A stretch of 13,366 bases of DNA. It comes from JBOFSR01 sp051651645 (GTDB taxonomy: Bacteria; Spirochaetota; Spirochaetia; Treponematales; Treponemataceae). The notes beneath the pieces were generated by a model. The model was not told where the DNA came from, ran no database searches, and was given only the letters and a program-made list of their open reading frames with translations. Below, piece after piece: positions 1 through 7,646 of this stretch. The stretch spans positions 1 through 13,366 of the forward strand of contig JBOFSR010000110.1 in NCBI GenBank assembly GCA_051651645.1, in the 5' to 3' direction. Made by a program: the position numbers and the translations under genes. Positions within the stretch are counted from its first letter, which is position 1. The number at the start of each line of letters is the position of its first letter.

Positions 1-1876
1 GCATCAAAAAAAGACGCATTGCATCAGCGCCAAATTGATCAACGGCAATCGACGGATCGGTGTAATTACGCAGGCTTTTTGACATTTTTTTGCCATCGGA
101 GGCAAGCACCAGCCCATTTACAATACAGTTTTCAAAAGCGGGACGATCAAAAAGAGCGGCGGCTAAAACGGTGAGCGTATAAAACCATCCACGCGTTTGA
201 TCAAGCCCCTCAGAAATAAAATTTGCTGGAAAATGCTGTTCAAAATATTCTTTATTCTCAAACGGATAGTGATTTTGTGCATACGGCATTGAACCAGATT
301 CAAACCAGCAATCAAGCACTTCGCTGATACGCTTAAGCGTACTACCACACTCACACGGAATGGTAATGCCATCAATAAAATGCTTATGCAAATCCTCAGG
401 ATACACGCCAGAGAGTTCTTGTAATTCTTTTCGACTTCCCACGCAAATGACTTTTCCACACTCTTCGCACTTCCACACGGGAATCGGGTTTCCCCAATAA
501 CGATTGCGACTAATCGCCCAGTCCCTCGCCCCCTCAAGCCACTTACCAAAGCGACCTTCTTTTATGTGAGCAGGCTGCCAATTAATTTGATTATTTGCCG
601 CAATTAATTTTTCTCGTATTGATTCAACGCCAATAAACCAACTTCCGACTGCACGGTAAATTAAAGGACTTTCACAGCGCCAACAATGAGGGTACGCATG
701 CAAAATTTGATCACGCTTTACAAGCTTTCCTTCGTTTTTAAGTCGCTCAATAATCTGCTTGTCCGCATCTTTTACAAAAATCCCCACGTAATCGCTTACT
801 TCGGCAGTGAATTTACACTCGCTATCGACAGGGCAAATCGTTGGAACGCCCGTCCCCTTAAAAACTTTATTATCGTCCTCGCCAAAACCTGGAGCCGTAT
901 GAACAATTCCTGTTCCGTCTTCAGTTGAAACAAAGTCAGCATTGAAAATACGAAAAGCCCCTGCTTTACCGTCAATTTTTTTTAGATCCGCAAAATACGG
1001 AAAAAGTGGCTCATAGGTCATGCCCAAAAGCTCACTGCCTTTTTTCTTCCAAATGATTTGAGGTTTATTTTCTTCTTTATAATAGGCATCGAGTCGTGCC
1101 TCTGCCAAAATATAAAAATCATCCCCGTCTTGTACTTTTACATAATCGATATCAGCTCCACAGCACAGCCCCAAAGTGCTTGGCAATGTCCACGGAGTCG
1201 TCGTCCATGCAAGAAAATAGCAATTGTCTTCGCCGGCAACTTTAAAACGCACCGTGATTGCAGGATCGTGAACATCTTTGTAGCCGCCCATATTCAACTC
1301 ATGGTTCGAAAGCACCGTCGAGCAACGAGGGCAGTACGGCAAAATATAATGCCCTTCATACAAAAGCCCTTTTTCATGCAAGCTTTTAAGTACCCACCAA
1401 ATGGATTCCATGTAGTCAGGATCCATCGTTTTGTAATCGTTATCAAAGTCAACCCAGCGCCCAAGCCGTGTGATTGTTTGTCGCCATTCTTTCACATATC
1501 GCAAAACGCTTGAACGGCACGCTTCATTAAATTTATCAATTCCGTATGATTCAATATCAGTTTTTGAGTTAAGATTTAATTCTTTTTCGATTAAGTTTTC
1601 AACTGGCAATCCATGACAATCCCAGCCAAAACGACGCTCAACCTTCCTACCTTTCATCGTTTGATAGCGAGGAATAATGTCTTTTATCGTGCTTGGCAAA
1701 AAATGCCCAAAATGCGGTAGTCCCGTTGCAAAGGGAGGGCCATCATAAAAAACATATTCAGAACAATCTTTTCGCTGTGCAATTGATTTTTTGAAAATGT
1801 CATTTTTTTTCCAAAATGCAAGAATTTCTTCTTCTTGTTTCGCAAAATTAACTTTTGGATCAACTGATTTATACAA
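1..1876 (-). CDS. ileS: Isoleucyl-tRNA synthetase, type 2, C-terminus cut off by the window edge
   Basis: This cytoplasmic enzyme activates isoleucine with ATP and loads it onto tRNA-Ile, and its inserted CP1 domain hydrolyses mischarged Val-tRNA. I translated the minus strand from 1876 and it stays open for 625 codons to the edge. Visible motifs are the ATP-binding HFGH at residues 55-58 within DGPPFATGLPHFGH, a CPRC zinc-type pair at 182-185, the editing motifs WTTTPWTLPST (224-234) and GTGIVHTAPGFGEDD (321-335), and KMSKS at 597-601 (bases 74-88). The PFATGLPHxGH form is typical of eukaryote-like type 2 IleRS, a group known for mupirocin tolerance. About 400 residues, including the anticodon-binding domain, should lie outside the window. 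The start is TTG, chosen because GGAGG lies five bases upstream and the conserved N-terminus begins there. Identity is very secure; drug tolerance is inferred from the family. Confidence 0.97.
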   Translation of the reverse strand, partial: MYKSVDPKVNFAKQEEEILAFWKKNDIFKKSIAQRKDCSEYVFYDGPPFATGLPHFGHFLPSTIKDIIPRYQTMKGRKVERRFGWDCHGLPVENLIEKELNLNSKTDIESYGIDKFNEACRSSVLRYVKEWRQTITRLGRWVDFDNDYKTMDPDYMESIWWVLKSLHEKGLLYEGHYILPYCPRCSTVLSNHELNMGGYKDVHDPAITVRFKVAGEDNCYFLAWTTTPWTLPSTLGLCCGADIDYVKVQDGDDFYILAEARLDAYYKEENKPQIIWKKKGSELLGMTYEPLFPYFADLKKIDGKAGAFRIFNADFVSTEDGTGIVHTAPGFGEDDNKVFKGTGVPTICPVDSECKFTAEVSDYVGIFVKDADKQIIERLKNEGKLVKRDQILHAYPHCWRCESPLIYRAVGSWFIGVESIREKLIAANNQINWQPAHIKEGRFGKWLEGARDWAISRNRYWGNPIPVWKCEECGKVICVGSRKELQELSGVYPEDLHKHFIDGITIPCECGSTLKRISEVLDCWFESGSMPYAQNHYPFENKEYFEQHFPANFISEGLDQTRGWFYTLTVLAAALFDRPAFENCIVNGLVLASDGKKMSKSLRNYTDPSIAVDQFGADAMRLFLM

Positions 1877-1892
1877 AGTAGCCTCCACTTAA

Positions 1893-1920
1893 GCTATAAA
1901 AATTTCTTAAATTATTTCAA
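1893..1920 (-). promoter_or_regulatory. Probable sigma-70 promoter of ileS
   Basis: On the minus strand TTGAAA (1920-1915) and TATAGC (1898-1893) are separated by 16 bases. The predicted start lies near 1886, giving a leader of about 10 bases that still contains the GGAGG Shine-Dalgarno of ileS. The match is moderate in very AT-rich DNA. Confidence 0.4.
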
Positions 1921-2054
1921 TTTATCATAAATAGCAAAAAGAGGCAAGGTATCATTTTCATTCCATTTAAAAGTTATAAAAATCACATGGAAATCGATAC
2001 ATTACTTCTATATATAGCATATAACCATAAATGATTCTTTGCTGGAGGCGTATC

Positions 2055-2585
2055 GTGAAATTATTTGCTTTTTTTTGTATTTTCTTTACCGCGTGTACAA
2101 GTTTGACGTCCTATGAGGCTGACGAAAATATTTTTCTTGATACCGTTTATGCAATTGATGAAAAAAATCGGAGTGTTGAAATTCAGGCTTTCTTTTTGCC
2201 AGAGGATGACATTGTTCAGTTAGTTTTTTGGATTGATTTTCAAAAAATTATTCTCAATTTATCGCAAGCAAACCGAAATGCTTTTTTACAAACGCTGCAA
2301 CCAAAAGAATTTTTCTCAGAAAGTAGTAGTTATGCAGATTTTTTTTACGGCAGTTTATTGATGAAAAAAAAAGTTTTGCAATTTGAGCTTTCCGCATTAC
2401 ACGACAAGGGAACTCAGTTGAATCTTTTCTTGCAAGGAGAACCTCTTGCGACACTCTCCTTCTCAAAGGAACAATTTATCTCACTCTGCAACCTTCTTCA
2501 AGAAGAAGCGTTACAAGAATATTTTTCAATTGCAAGTGATGATGAATATATTGAAGAAAATGAAATCAACGTGCAATCATATTAA
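2055..2585 (+). CDS. Small hypothetical lipoprotein
   Basis: I do not recognise the family. From a GTG at 2055 the product is 176 residues and begins MKLFAFFCIFFTACTS. This is a short basic and hydrophobic signal peptide ending in a loose lipobox (FTAC), with Cys14 as the likely lipidation site. Spirochaetal lipoboxes are often this relaxed. The mature part is acidic and soluble-looking, rich in Phe, Leu, Glu and Ser, with no membrane helix and no motif I can name. The GTG is preferred over the in-frame ATG at 2031 because TGGAGG stands six bases before it, and starting at 2031 would place charged residues and a Trp ahead of a normal signal peptide. It is transcribed divergently from ileS and converges on fliG. 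It is probably membrane-anchored; the function is unknown. Confidence 0.75.
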   Translation: MKLFAFFCIFFTACTSLTSYEADENIFLDTVYAIDEKNRSVEIQAFFLPEDDIVQLVFWIDFQKIILNLSQANRNAFLQTLQPKEFFSESSSYADFFYGSLLMKKKVLQFELSALHDKGTQLNLFLQGEPLATLSFSKEQFISLCNLLQEEALQEYFSIASDDEYIEENEINVQSY

Positions 2586-2603
2586 GAGAAAGCAAATTAA
2601 ACG

Positions 2604-4154
2604 CTAATTAATCCATTCATCATCAGCTTGATTAAGAAGACGCAACTCTTTTTTCTCCCACGCATTTTGAAAAATACTAAAAAATTGCTTAGTAACATCG
2701 TCCACTTCTTTTCGAGGAATTGGTTTTCGTGCAGTTTCTTCCTCCAAAATAATAGTCGCCCGTCCTTTTGATACATTTTTTAACATTTTCTCCCGAAAAT
2801 CCTGTTTTTTTCCAGCAATCAACAATGCAATTTGTTCATCTTTCAAGAGGCTTAAGCGTTTTTGGACAAAATCATCTTCAACATCAACAATATCATCAAG
2901 CGTAAAAAGTCGATCACGCAAATCTTGCTCAAGACTTGGATCAACTTGATTCAAATGATTGAGCATCGTGCTTTCCATATCAGGAGACATTTTGCGCAAA
3001 ATCTCTGCTAGAGCATTTTTACCGTCAAAACGATAAATTTGTGTAGTTTCAATTTTTTCAGCTTTTTGTGCAATGGATTCATTTACCCGACGAACCATAT
3101 CTGTGTCAAGTTTTTGCAACTTTGCTAGCCGATGAATAACCTCTTTTTGCTCATTTTTATCAAGCTTTTTTATAAACGTTGCTGATTTTTCAGCGGGCAA
3201 ATGGGATAAAACCAACGCCCGTATTGTTTCTGGCTCATCCTTCAAGAGTAAAAAAATGTGCTCTTCATCCATTTCTTGCAGGTAATCAAAGGGTCTCTCC
3301 GCAGAAAAAGGAAGGGTTTTTGAAATAACTTTTTCAGCCTTTTCATCACCGAACGCTTTTTTCAAAATTGTCCGTGCGGTAGAAAGCCCTCCTGACTCAC
3401 GAGCAATTTTAACAAGCGATTCAAATTCCGCTAAAATATCAAGAGCTTCATCTTCGCCAACTCGATCAATTGTAGCAATTTCTGCAATTATTTTATCAGT
3501 TTGATCTTGGGGCAAATGCGGAAGAATTTTTGCAGCCTCGTCATTTCCAATCAACAGCAAAAACTTTGCTACACGCCGATAAGAGGAATCTTTTTCATCC
3601 TTTTTAGTTGTCGTTGTTTTTATAAAGTTGTTGACTGTATCATTTTTAATAATTTGCGTTGTCTTCTTAAAAAAGTTTTCATCAAGCTGAGTAGGCATAG
3701 TCGTTTTATCAACATTTTGAGGAATAAACGGCGTTTCATTTTTTTGAGTCGCTGACTGTGTGTTCTGTGATGCTAGCGGAGACATTTTTTTTTGAGGCTC
3801 TTTGCTTGGCTGGGCAGAAGGTTTTTTGTTTGCAACGTTGTTTTTGTAATCATTTGAAAAAAAAGCAGGCAGTTTGCCAAAATTGAGCGGAGTAAATCCA
3901 ACGGACTCTTCTTTTGTACTCAAATTTTCTAATGATGACTTGAGGAAGCCTTGCGATTGCTGAGGTGCATTTTCTGCAAGTAGTCTTTTATTTTGAAAAC
4001 GCCTTTCAAGTTCCTCTTTTGCCTCTTCAATTTCAATTTGCTTGAGTGCGGCAACGGCAGCATTATTTTTTTCAACTTCTTCTGCGGTAAAATTCTTTGC
4101 AGAAAAATTTGCAATTTTTTTATAACTATTTATTCTATCCTCATTATGCTTCAA
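2604..4154 (-). CDS. fliG1: Divergent FliG-type flagellar motor switch protein (probable FliG1-like paralog)
   Basis: FliG forms the top of the flagellar C-ring and contacts the stator. From the TTG at 4154 the product is 516 residues against about 340 for usual FliG. Residues 1-190 are a charged, Lys/Gln/Asn/Ser-rich extension without a clear fold. A FliG N-domain starts near 192 (RVAKFLLLIG), a GG hinge lies near 255, the middle domain spans about 290-360, and the C-domain 376-516 aligns without gaps to classical FliG as I remember it. The middle-domain EHPQ signature is DEPE (306-309), and the Arg of the VDxDDR torque helix is Asp428. Spirochaetes carry two FliG proteins; the divergence and extension suggest the accessory one. 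The start is TTG because GGAG lies seven bases upstream and the frame further upstream lies inside the preceding gene. It overlaps that gene's stop by 11 bases, so the two are co-transcribed. Confidence 0.8.
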   Translation of the reverse strand: MKHNEDRINSYKKIANFSAKNFTAEEVEKNNAAVAALKQIEIEEAKEELERRFQNKRLLAENAPQQSQGFLKSSLENLSTKEESVGFTPLNFGKLPAFFSNDYKNNVANKKPSAQPSKEPQKKMSPLASQNTQSATQKNETPFIPQNVDKTTMPTQLDENFFKKTTQIIKNDTVNNFIKTTTTKKDEKDSSYRRVAKFLLLIGNDEAAKILPHLPQDQTDKIIAEIATIDRVGEDEALDILAEFESLVKIARESGGLSTARTILKKAFGDEKAEKVISKTLPFSAERPFDYLQEMDEEHIFLLLKDEPETIRALVLSHLPAEKSATFIKKLDKNEQKEVIHRLAKLQKLDTDMVRRVNESIAQKAEKIETTQIYRFDGKNALAEILRKMSPDMESTMLNHLNQVDPSLEQDLRDRLFTLDDIVDVEDDFVQKRLSLLKDEQIALLIAGKKQDFREKMLKNVSKGRATIILEEETARKPIPRKEVDDVTKQFFSIFQNAWEKKELRLLNQADDEWIN

Positions 4155-5304
4155 TTTTTTTACTCCAGTTTTTCTCTTTTTCTTCAAGATTCTTTTTTTC
4201 CTCTTCAATTTCTTGAATAAGAACTTTTTGATTTTCAACCTCACTGTCAAGTTTTATATTACTAGCAGTAAGCTCATCGATTTTTTCTAAATTTTTATCT
4301 TTTTTTAGCTGAAAGGAAATCATTTTTTGTTTTGCTGCTATAACTTTTTCTTCACAGCAAAGGATTTCAATTTGACACTGAATAGACGATTTTTCAAGGC
4401 GTTTTTTTATAATTTCTTGAATAACTGAATCTTGTAAAATATCATCTTGCTTTCCAATTTTATCCCCAGCTGCATCATAAAATTGATTAATATATTCAAA
4501 TCCAACTTTTTGGCTCAGTAAATTTTGATCAGTATCAATGGACTTTATTTCTTTTTCTAATGAAACAATTTTCATTTTAGGGAATTTGCTCTCGGCAAAT
4601 TCAGTCAGTTGTTCTTGCGTGGCCTTCTCTTGTTCGGTTAGAAGTGCAATATTTTGCTCAATTTCTTCCATTAAATGTATTTGATGCAGACAGTTTTCAT
4701 ATAAAATTTGACTTTCAGATGACAATTGCTCTCTAATATCAATACCTGTACCTTCAATAATTTTATGTGCAAGATCACCATAGAAAGCGGTAAGTTTTTT
4801 TTTATTTTCTATTATTGAAAGATTATTTGCATGAATTTTTGTTTTGACAACAATTTTTTGCAAAAAACTACTGGCTTCAAGATTTTTCTCAAGTAAAACG
4901 GATTTATCATTTTTCTCAGCTAAAATTACTTGCTCGTTTACAATGTCATCAAAGTACGTTTGCAAAGTGGTGCAGTGCAGAAAATCCTTCTCATCAAAAA
5001 TATTTTTTCCAAAATCCTGTAAATTTTGAACATGATTTTCGTTAAGTTTTTTCAGCTCCAGCTTTTTTTCACTTATTATTTTAAGGTTTTGTTCGCTTTC
5101 TTCAAAATATTTATTAATTCTAGTAATTTTTGTAGCACAACTTGCACGATTAGTAAGATTTTCTTTATATAAATTTCTATCAGTTTCTGAAATGTCTAAA
5201 AAATCGTTCGTTAAAAATTTTTGCCCTAGATGCTCTTCAAGGGAAAAAATTTCTTTTTCAATCTGTTTTAATTCAAGCTTCAAATCATTTTTCGTTTTAT
5301 TCAT
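4144..5304 (-). CDS. Long coiled-coil protein of unknown function, upstream of fliG
   Basis: I cannot assign a family. The 386-residue product is almost wholly predicted helix, dense in Lys, Glu, Leu, Ile and Gln with heptad-like spacing, for example near residues 1-35, 85-95 and 330-386 (runs such as EIEEEKKNLEEKEKNWSKK). It has no signal peptide, membrane segment or catalytic motif, so it is likely a cytoplasmic structural or adaptor protein. It is the first gene of a two-gene unit: its TAA at 4146-4144 lies inside the start of the fliG paralog, suggesting a role in flagellar assembly or motor positioning, which is inference from context only. The ATG at 5304 has no Shine-Dalgarno and lies nine bases after a TATAAT box, so the message would have almost no leader. 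A downstream start is the alternative. Confidence 0.7.
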   Translation of the reverse strand: MNKTKNDLKLELKQIEKEIFSLEEHLGQKFLTNDFLDISETDRNLYKENLTNRASCATKITRINKYFEESEQNLKIISEKKLELKKLNENHVQNLQDFGKNIFDEKDFLHCTTLQTYFDDIVNEQVILAEKNDKSVLLEKNLEASSFLQKIVVKTKIHANNLSIIENKKKLTAFYGDLAHKIIEGTGIDIREQLSSESQILYENCLHQIHLMEEIEQNIALLTEQEKATQEQLTEFAESKFPKMKIVSLEKEIKSIDTDQNLLSQKVGFEYINQFYDAAGDKIGKQDDILQDSVIQEIIKKRLEKSSIQCQIEILCCEEKVIAAKQKMISFQLKKDKNLEKIDELTASNIKLDSEVENQKVLIQEIEEEKKNLEEKEKNWSKKIEA

Positions 5305-5313
5305 GACAAAAAA

Positions 5314-5342
5314 ATTATACCTTAGAGATTTAAAAAATGCAA
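5314..5342 (-). promoter_or_regulatory. Promoter giving a near-leaderless message for the coiled-coil/fliG unit
   Basis: On the minus strand TTGCAT (5342-5337), a 17-base spacer and a perfect TATAAT (5319-5314) precede the ATG at 5304 by only nine bases. The predicted transcription start is near 5307, leaving a leader of about three bases and no room for a Shine-Dalgarno. Confidence 0.55.
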
Positions 5343-5414
5343 GAAAGTATCAAATATTATATCCAAATATCAAAAATGGGACTAGCAAAGGAGAAATTGT
5401 GTTTGGGGCTTGTA

Positions 5415-6068
5415 CTACTTAATTTTTTTGATATTCTCTAGTAAATGAGGGATTTCATACACTGATTGTATGCGTAACGAGGCTACTTCTGGGTGAGATT
5501 TTTTTGAATCAATTAAAACGCCAACGCCACCAATTTTTGCATAGCCGTTAATATATTTTATGTGATCGTCAAAAAAAATTGTTTGCTCAACTGAAAAACC
5601 GCTGGCTGTTATTGCCCTTAAATAGGATTGTGCATGTGGCTTTCCCTTAAAATTATTTGAGCGAATATCGTGAATCCCTAAAAAAAGACCATCAATATTT
5701 AAAAAAGATAGAATACGTAAAGCGTGTTCCATAGGAGCATTGGTTAAGATTGTCATCGGCAAATTGAGTGATAAAAGAAAGTCTCGTAAATTGGGGTCAA
5801 ACGTATAATCAGCAATTTCATTTTCTGGATTGATAGCGGCAAAATAATCATCTACACGAGAAGGAGGAAAGCCTTGTTCTGCAATGAGCCACTCAAGCGT
5901 TGTTCCAAATCGCTGCAAATTACTTGAACGCAATTTTTTAGCTTCGTCAACTGAAATAGATTTAAATTTGGCAATAAACTGAAGCATTCTTTGTGTAATG
6001 CCGTCGTCAATTGCAGGACTTGCAGGATAGAGGGTATTGTCTAAGTCGAATAAAAGATGTTTAACCAT
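5415..6068 (-). CDS. HAD-superfamily hydrolase, pyrimidine 5'-nucleotidase-like
   Basis: This is a cytoplasmic haloacid-dehalogenase-fold phosphatase of 217 residues, a normal length. All four HAD motifs are present: DLDNTLYP with nucleophile Asp8 and Asp10, motif II Thr109-Asn110 (ILTN), motif III Lys143 (GKP) and motif IV Asp167-Asp168 (FFDD). The stretch from residue 16 to about 90 is a helical cap of the C1 type. The FDLDNTLYP form followed by a helical cap is typical of the Sdt1/pyrimidine 5'-nucleotidase branch, which removes phosphate from UMP or CMP; the exact substrate cannot be read from the sequence. It stands alone, divergent from hydG and upstream of the coiled-coil/fliG unit. 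The ATG at 6068 has no Shine-Dalgarno and lies five bases after a -10 box. Confidence 0.88.
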   Translation of the reverse strand: MVKHLLFDLDNTLYPASPAIDDGITQRMLQFIAKFKSISVDEAKKLRSSNLQRFGTTLEWLIAEQGFPPSRVDDYFAAINPENEIADYTFDPNLRDFLLSLNLPMTILTNAPMEHALRILSFLNIDGLFLGIHDIRSNNFKGKPHAQSYLRAITASGFSVEQTIFFDDHIKYINGYAKIGGVGVLIDSKKSHPEVASLRIQSVYEIPHLLENIKKIK

Positions 6069-6073
6069 ACAGC

Positions 6074-6102
6074 ACTATAATAGAAAAGAAAATATTAGTC
6101 AA
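6074..6102 (-). promoter_or_regulatory. Promoter giving a leaderless message for the HAD hydrolase
   Basis: On the minus strand TTGACT (6102-6097) and TATAGT (6079-6074) are separated by exactly 17 bases, and only GCTGT separates the -10 box from the ATG at 6068. Transcription should begin at or next to the start codon. Confidence 0.6.
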
Positions 6103-6146
6103 ATTATGCATGGATTTAGCTGCCACGTCATCAATAATCAACAAAT

Positions 6147-6177
6147 TTGACTACTCTTTTCTCATTTTTTGTAGTAT
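6147..6177 (+). promoter_or_regulatory. Probable promoter of hydG-hydF
   Basis: TTGACT (6147-6152) and TAGTAT (6172-6177) are 19 bases apart, slightly long for a sigma-70 promoter; an overlapping TATTAT at 6175-6180 is an alternative. The predicted start near 6184 leaves a leader of about 30 bases carrying AAGGAGA (6204-6210) before the ATG. I see no clear operator palindrome in the divergent gap. Confidence 0.45.
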
Positions 6178-6213
6178 TATTAGGAATGACTCCGCTGAGT
6201 TTTAAGGAGAATT

Positions 6214-7635
6214 ATGAAATACGACAGCAAATCACCTGACGCTAATGAATTTATTAATGATGCAGAAATTATACGAATTATCAATCAAGCACAGAACAAT
6301 AAAAATAATCAATCCATGGTGCAATCTATTTTAGATAAAGCCGCCCACTATAACGGTCTTGATGCACAAGAGGCTCTGACTCTTTTATTAGCGGATGATA
6401 CTGAAAGTGAGAAAAAAATATTTGACCTTGCAAAAAAAATTAAGAGTGAAATTTATGGGCGTCGTATTGTTCTTTTTGCTCCCCTGTATTTGTCAAATTA
6501 TTGTATAAACGGTTGTGTCTACTGCCCGTATCATAGCAAAAATACCGTAATTGCACGTAAAAAACTTTCGCAAGAAGAAATTAAGGCTGAGGTAATTGCC
6601 TTGCAAGATATGGGACACAAGCGCCTTGCTCTTGAGATGGGCGAAGATGATCGGCATTGCGATATTGATTATGTCCTTGAAAGCATTAAAACTATTTATA
6701 GCATTAAGCATAAAAATGGAGCTATTCGCCGTGTAAATGTAAATATTGCGGCAACGACTGTTGAAAATTATGGCAAGCTTAAAGATGCTCAAATTGGCAC
6801 CTATATTTTATTCCAAGAAACCTATCACAAGCCCACGTATAAAACGCAGCACCCAACTGGCCCTAAAAGTAATTATGAATATCACACAGAGGCACATGAT
6901 CGTGCGATGCAAGGCGGTATTGATGACGTTGGATTAGGCGTTTTGTTTGGATTGTATGATTACAAATACGACTTTACAGGCTTGCTCTTACATGCAAAGC
7001 ATTTGGAAGACAGCTATGGCGTTGGCCCTCATACAATAAGCGTTCCTCGTATTCGTCCTGCCGATGATGTGAGCGTAGAAGATTTTCAGCATGCCATTCC
7101 AGATGATTTGTTTAAGAAAATTGTTGCAGTTTTGCGGATTGCCGTCCCCTACACAGGATTGATTGTTTCAACACGAGAAAGTGAGCAATCACGTAAAGAA
7201 GTGCTTGAAGTTGGTGTTTCGCAAATTAGCGGAGCCTCAAAAACGAGCGTTGGCGGATATGCCGACAGCGAATACCCAAAAGAGAATTCTGAGCAATTTG
7301 AAATCAGTGATACACGAACGCTAGATGAAATTATTAAATGGCTTTGCGATCTTGATTATCTTCCAAGTTTTTGCACAGCGTGCTATCGAGAAAATCGTGT
7401 AGGTGATCGCTTTATGGCCTTTGCAAAAAGTGGTCAAATTAAAAATTTTTGCCAAGCAAATGCCGTTGTAACTCTTTGCGAATACAAAGACGACTACATG
7501 AGCGAGCAAACGAAAATCACCGCTAGTAGGGTAATTGAACGGGAGCTAGAAAAAATTCCTTCTGCGGAGGTTCGCGATAAGGTGAAAAGTATCATGCAAG
7601 AAATCGACACGGGCAAGCGTGATTTTAGGTTTTAA
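6214..7635 (+). CDS. hydG: [FeFe]-hydrogenase maturase HydG, radical SAM tyrosine lyase
   Basis: HydG cleaves tyrosine to p-cresol and a fragment giving CO and cyanide, and builds the Fe(CO)2(CN) unit used for the H-cluster. At 473 residues it is full length. The radical SAM cluster motif CxxxCxxC is at Cys97, Cys101 and Cys104 (CINGCVYC), inside the TIM barrel. The C-terminal CxxC-x22-C motif that binds the auxiliary cluster with its labile iron is intact at Cys387, Cys390 and Cys413 (CTAC, then FCQAN). These two cluster sites together separate HydG from ThiH, HydE and biotin synthase. The start ATG has a good Shine-Dalgarno (AAGGAGA). hydF follows after 11 bases, so the two form an operon. 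No structural hydrogenase or hydE is in the window. Confidence 0.97.
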   Translation: MKYDSKSPDANEFINDAEIIRIINQAQNNKNNQSMVQSILDKAAHYNGLDAQEALTLLLADDTESEKKIFDLAKKIKSEIYGRRIVLFAPLYLSNYCINGCVYCPYHSKNTVIARKKLSQEEIKAEVIALQDMGHKRLALEMGEDDRHCDIDYVLESIKTIYSIKHKNGAIRRVNVNIAATTVENYGKLKDAQIGTYILFQETYHKPTYKTQHPTGPKSNYEYHTEAHDRAMQGGIDDVGLGVLFGLYDYKYDFTGLLLHAKHLEDSYGVGPHTISVPRIRPADDVSVEDFQHAIPDDLFKKIVAVLRIAVPYTGLIVSTRESEQSRKEVLEVGVSQISGASKTSVGGYADSEYPKENSEQFEISDTRTLDEIIKWLCDLDYLPSFCTACYRENRVGDRFMAFAKSGQIKNFCQANAVVTLCEYKDDYMSEQTKITASRVIERELEKIPSAEVRDKVKSIMQEIDTGKRDFRF

Positions 7636-7646
7636 AAGGATTAGCA

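Noticed and set aside
163..1513. Open frames of 80-151 codons on both strands within 163-1513
   Set aside because: They lie in other frames of ileS, whose long open frame with HFGH, editing and KMSKS motifs is unmistakable; their proteins have no plausible features.
2031..2057. ATG at 2031 as start of the lipoprotein
   Set aside because: It would include the Shine-Dalgarno of the GTG start inside the coding region and lengthen the signal peptide unnaturally.
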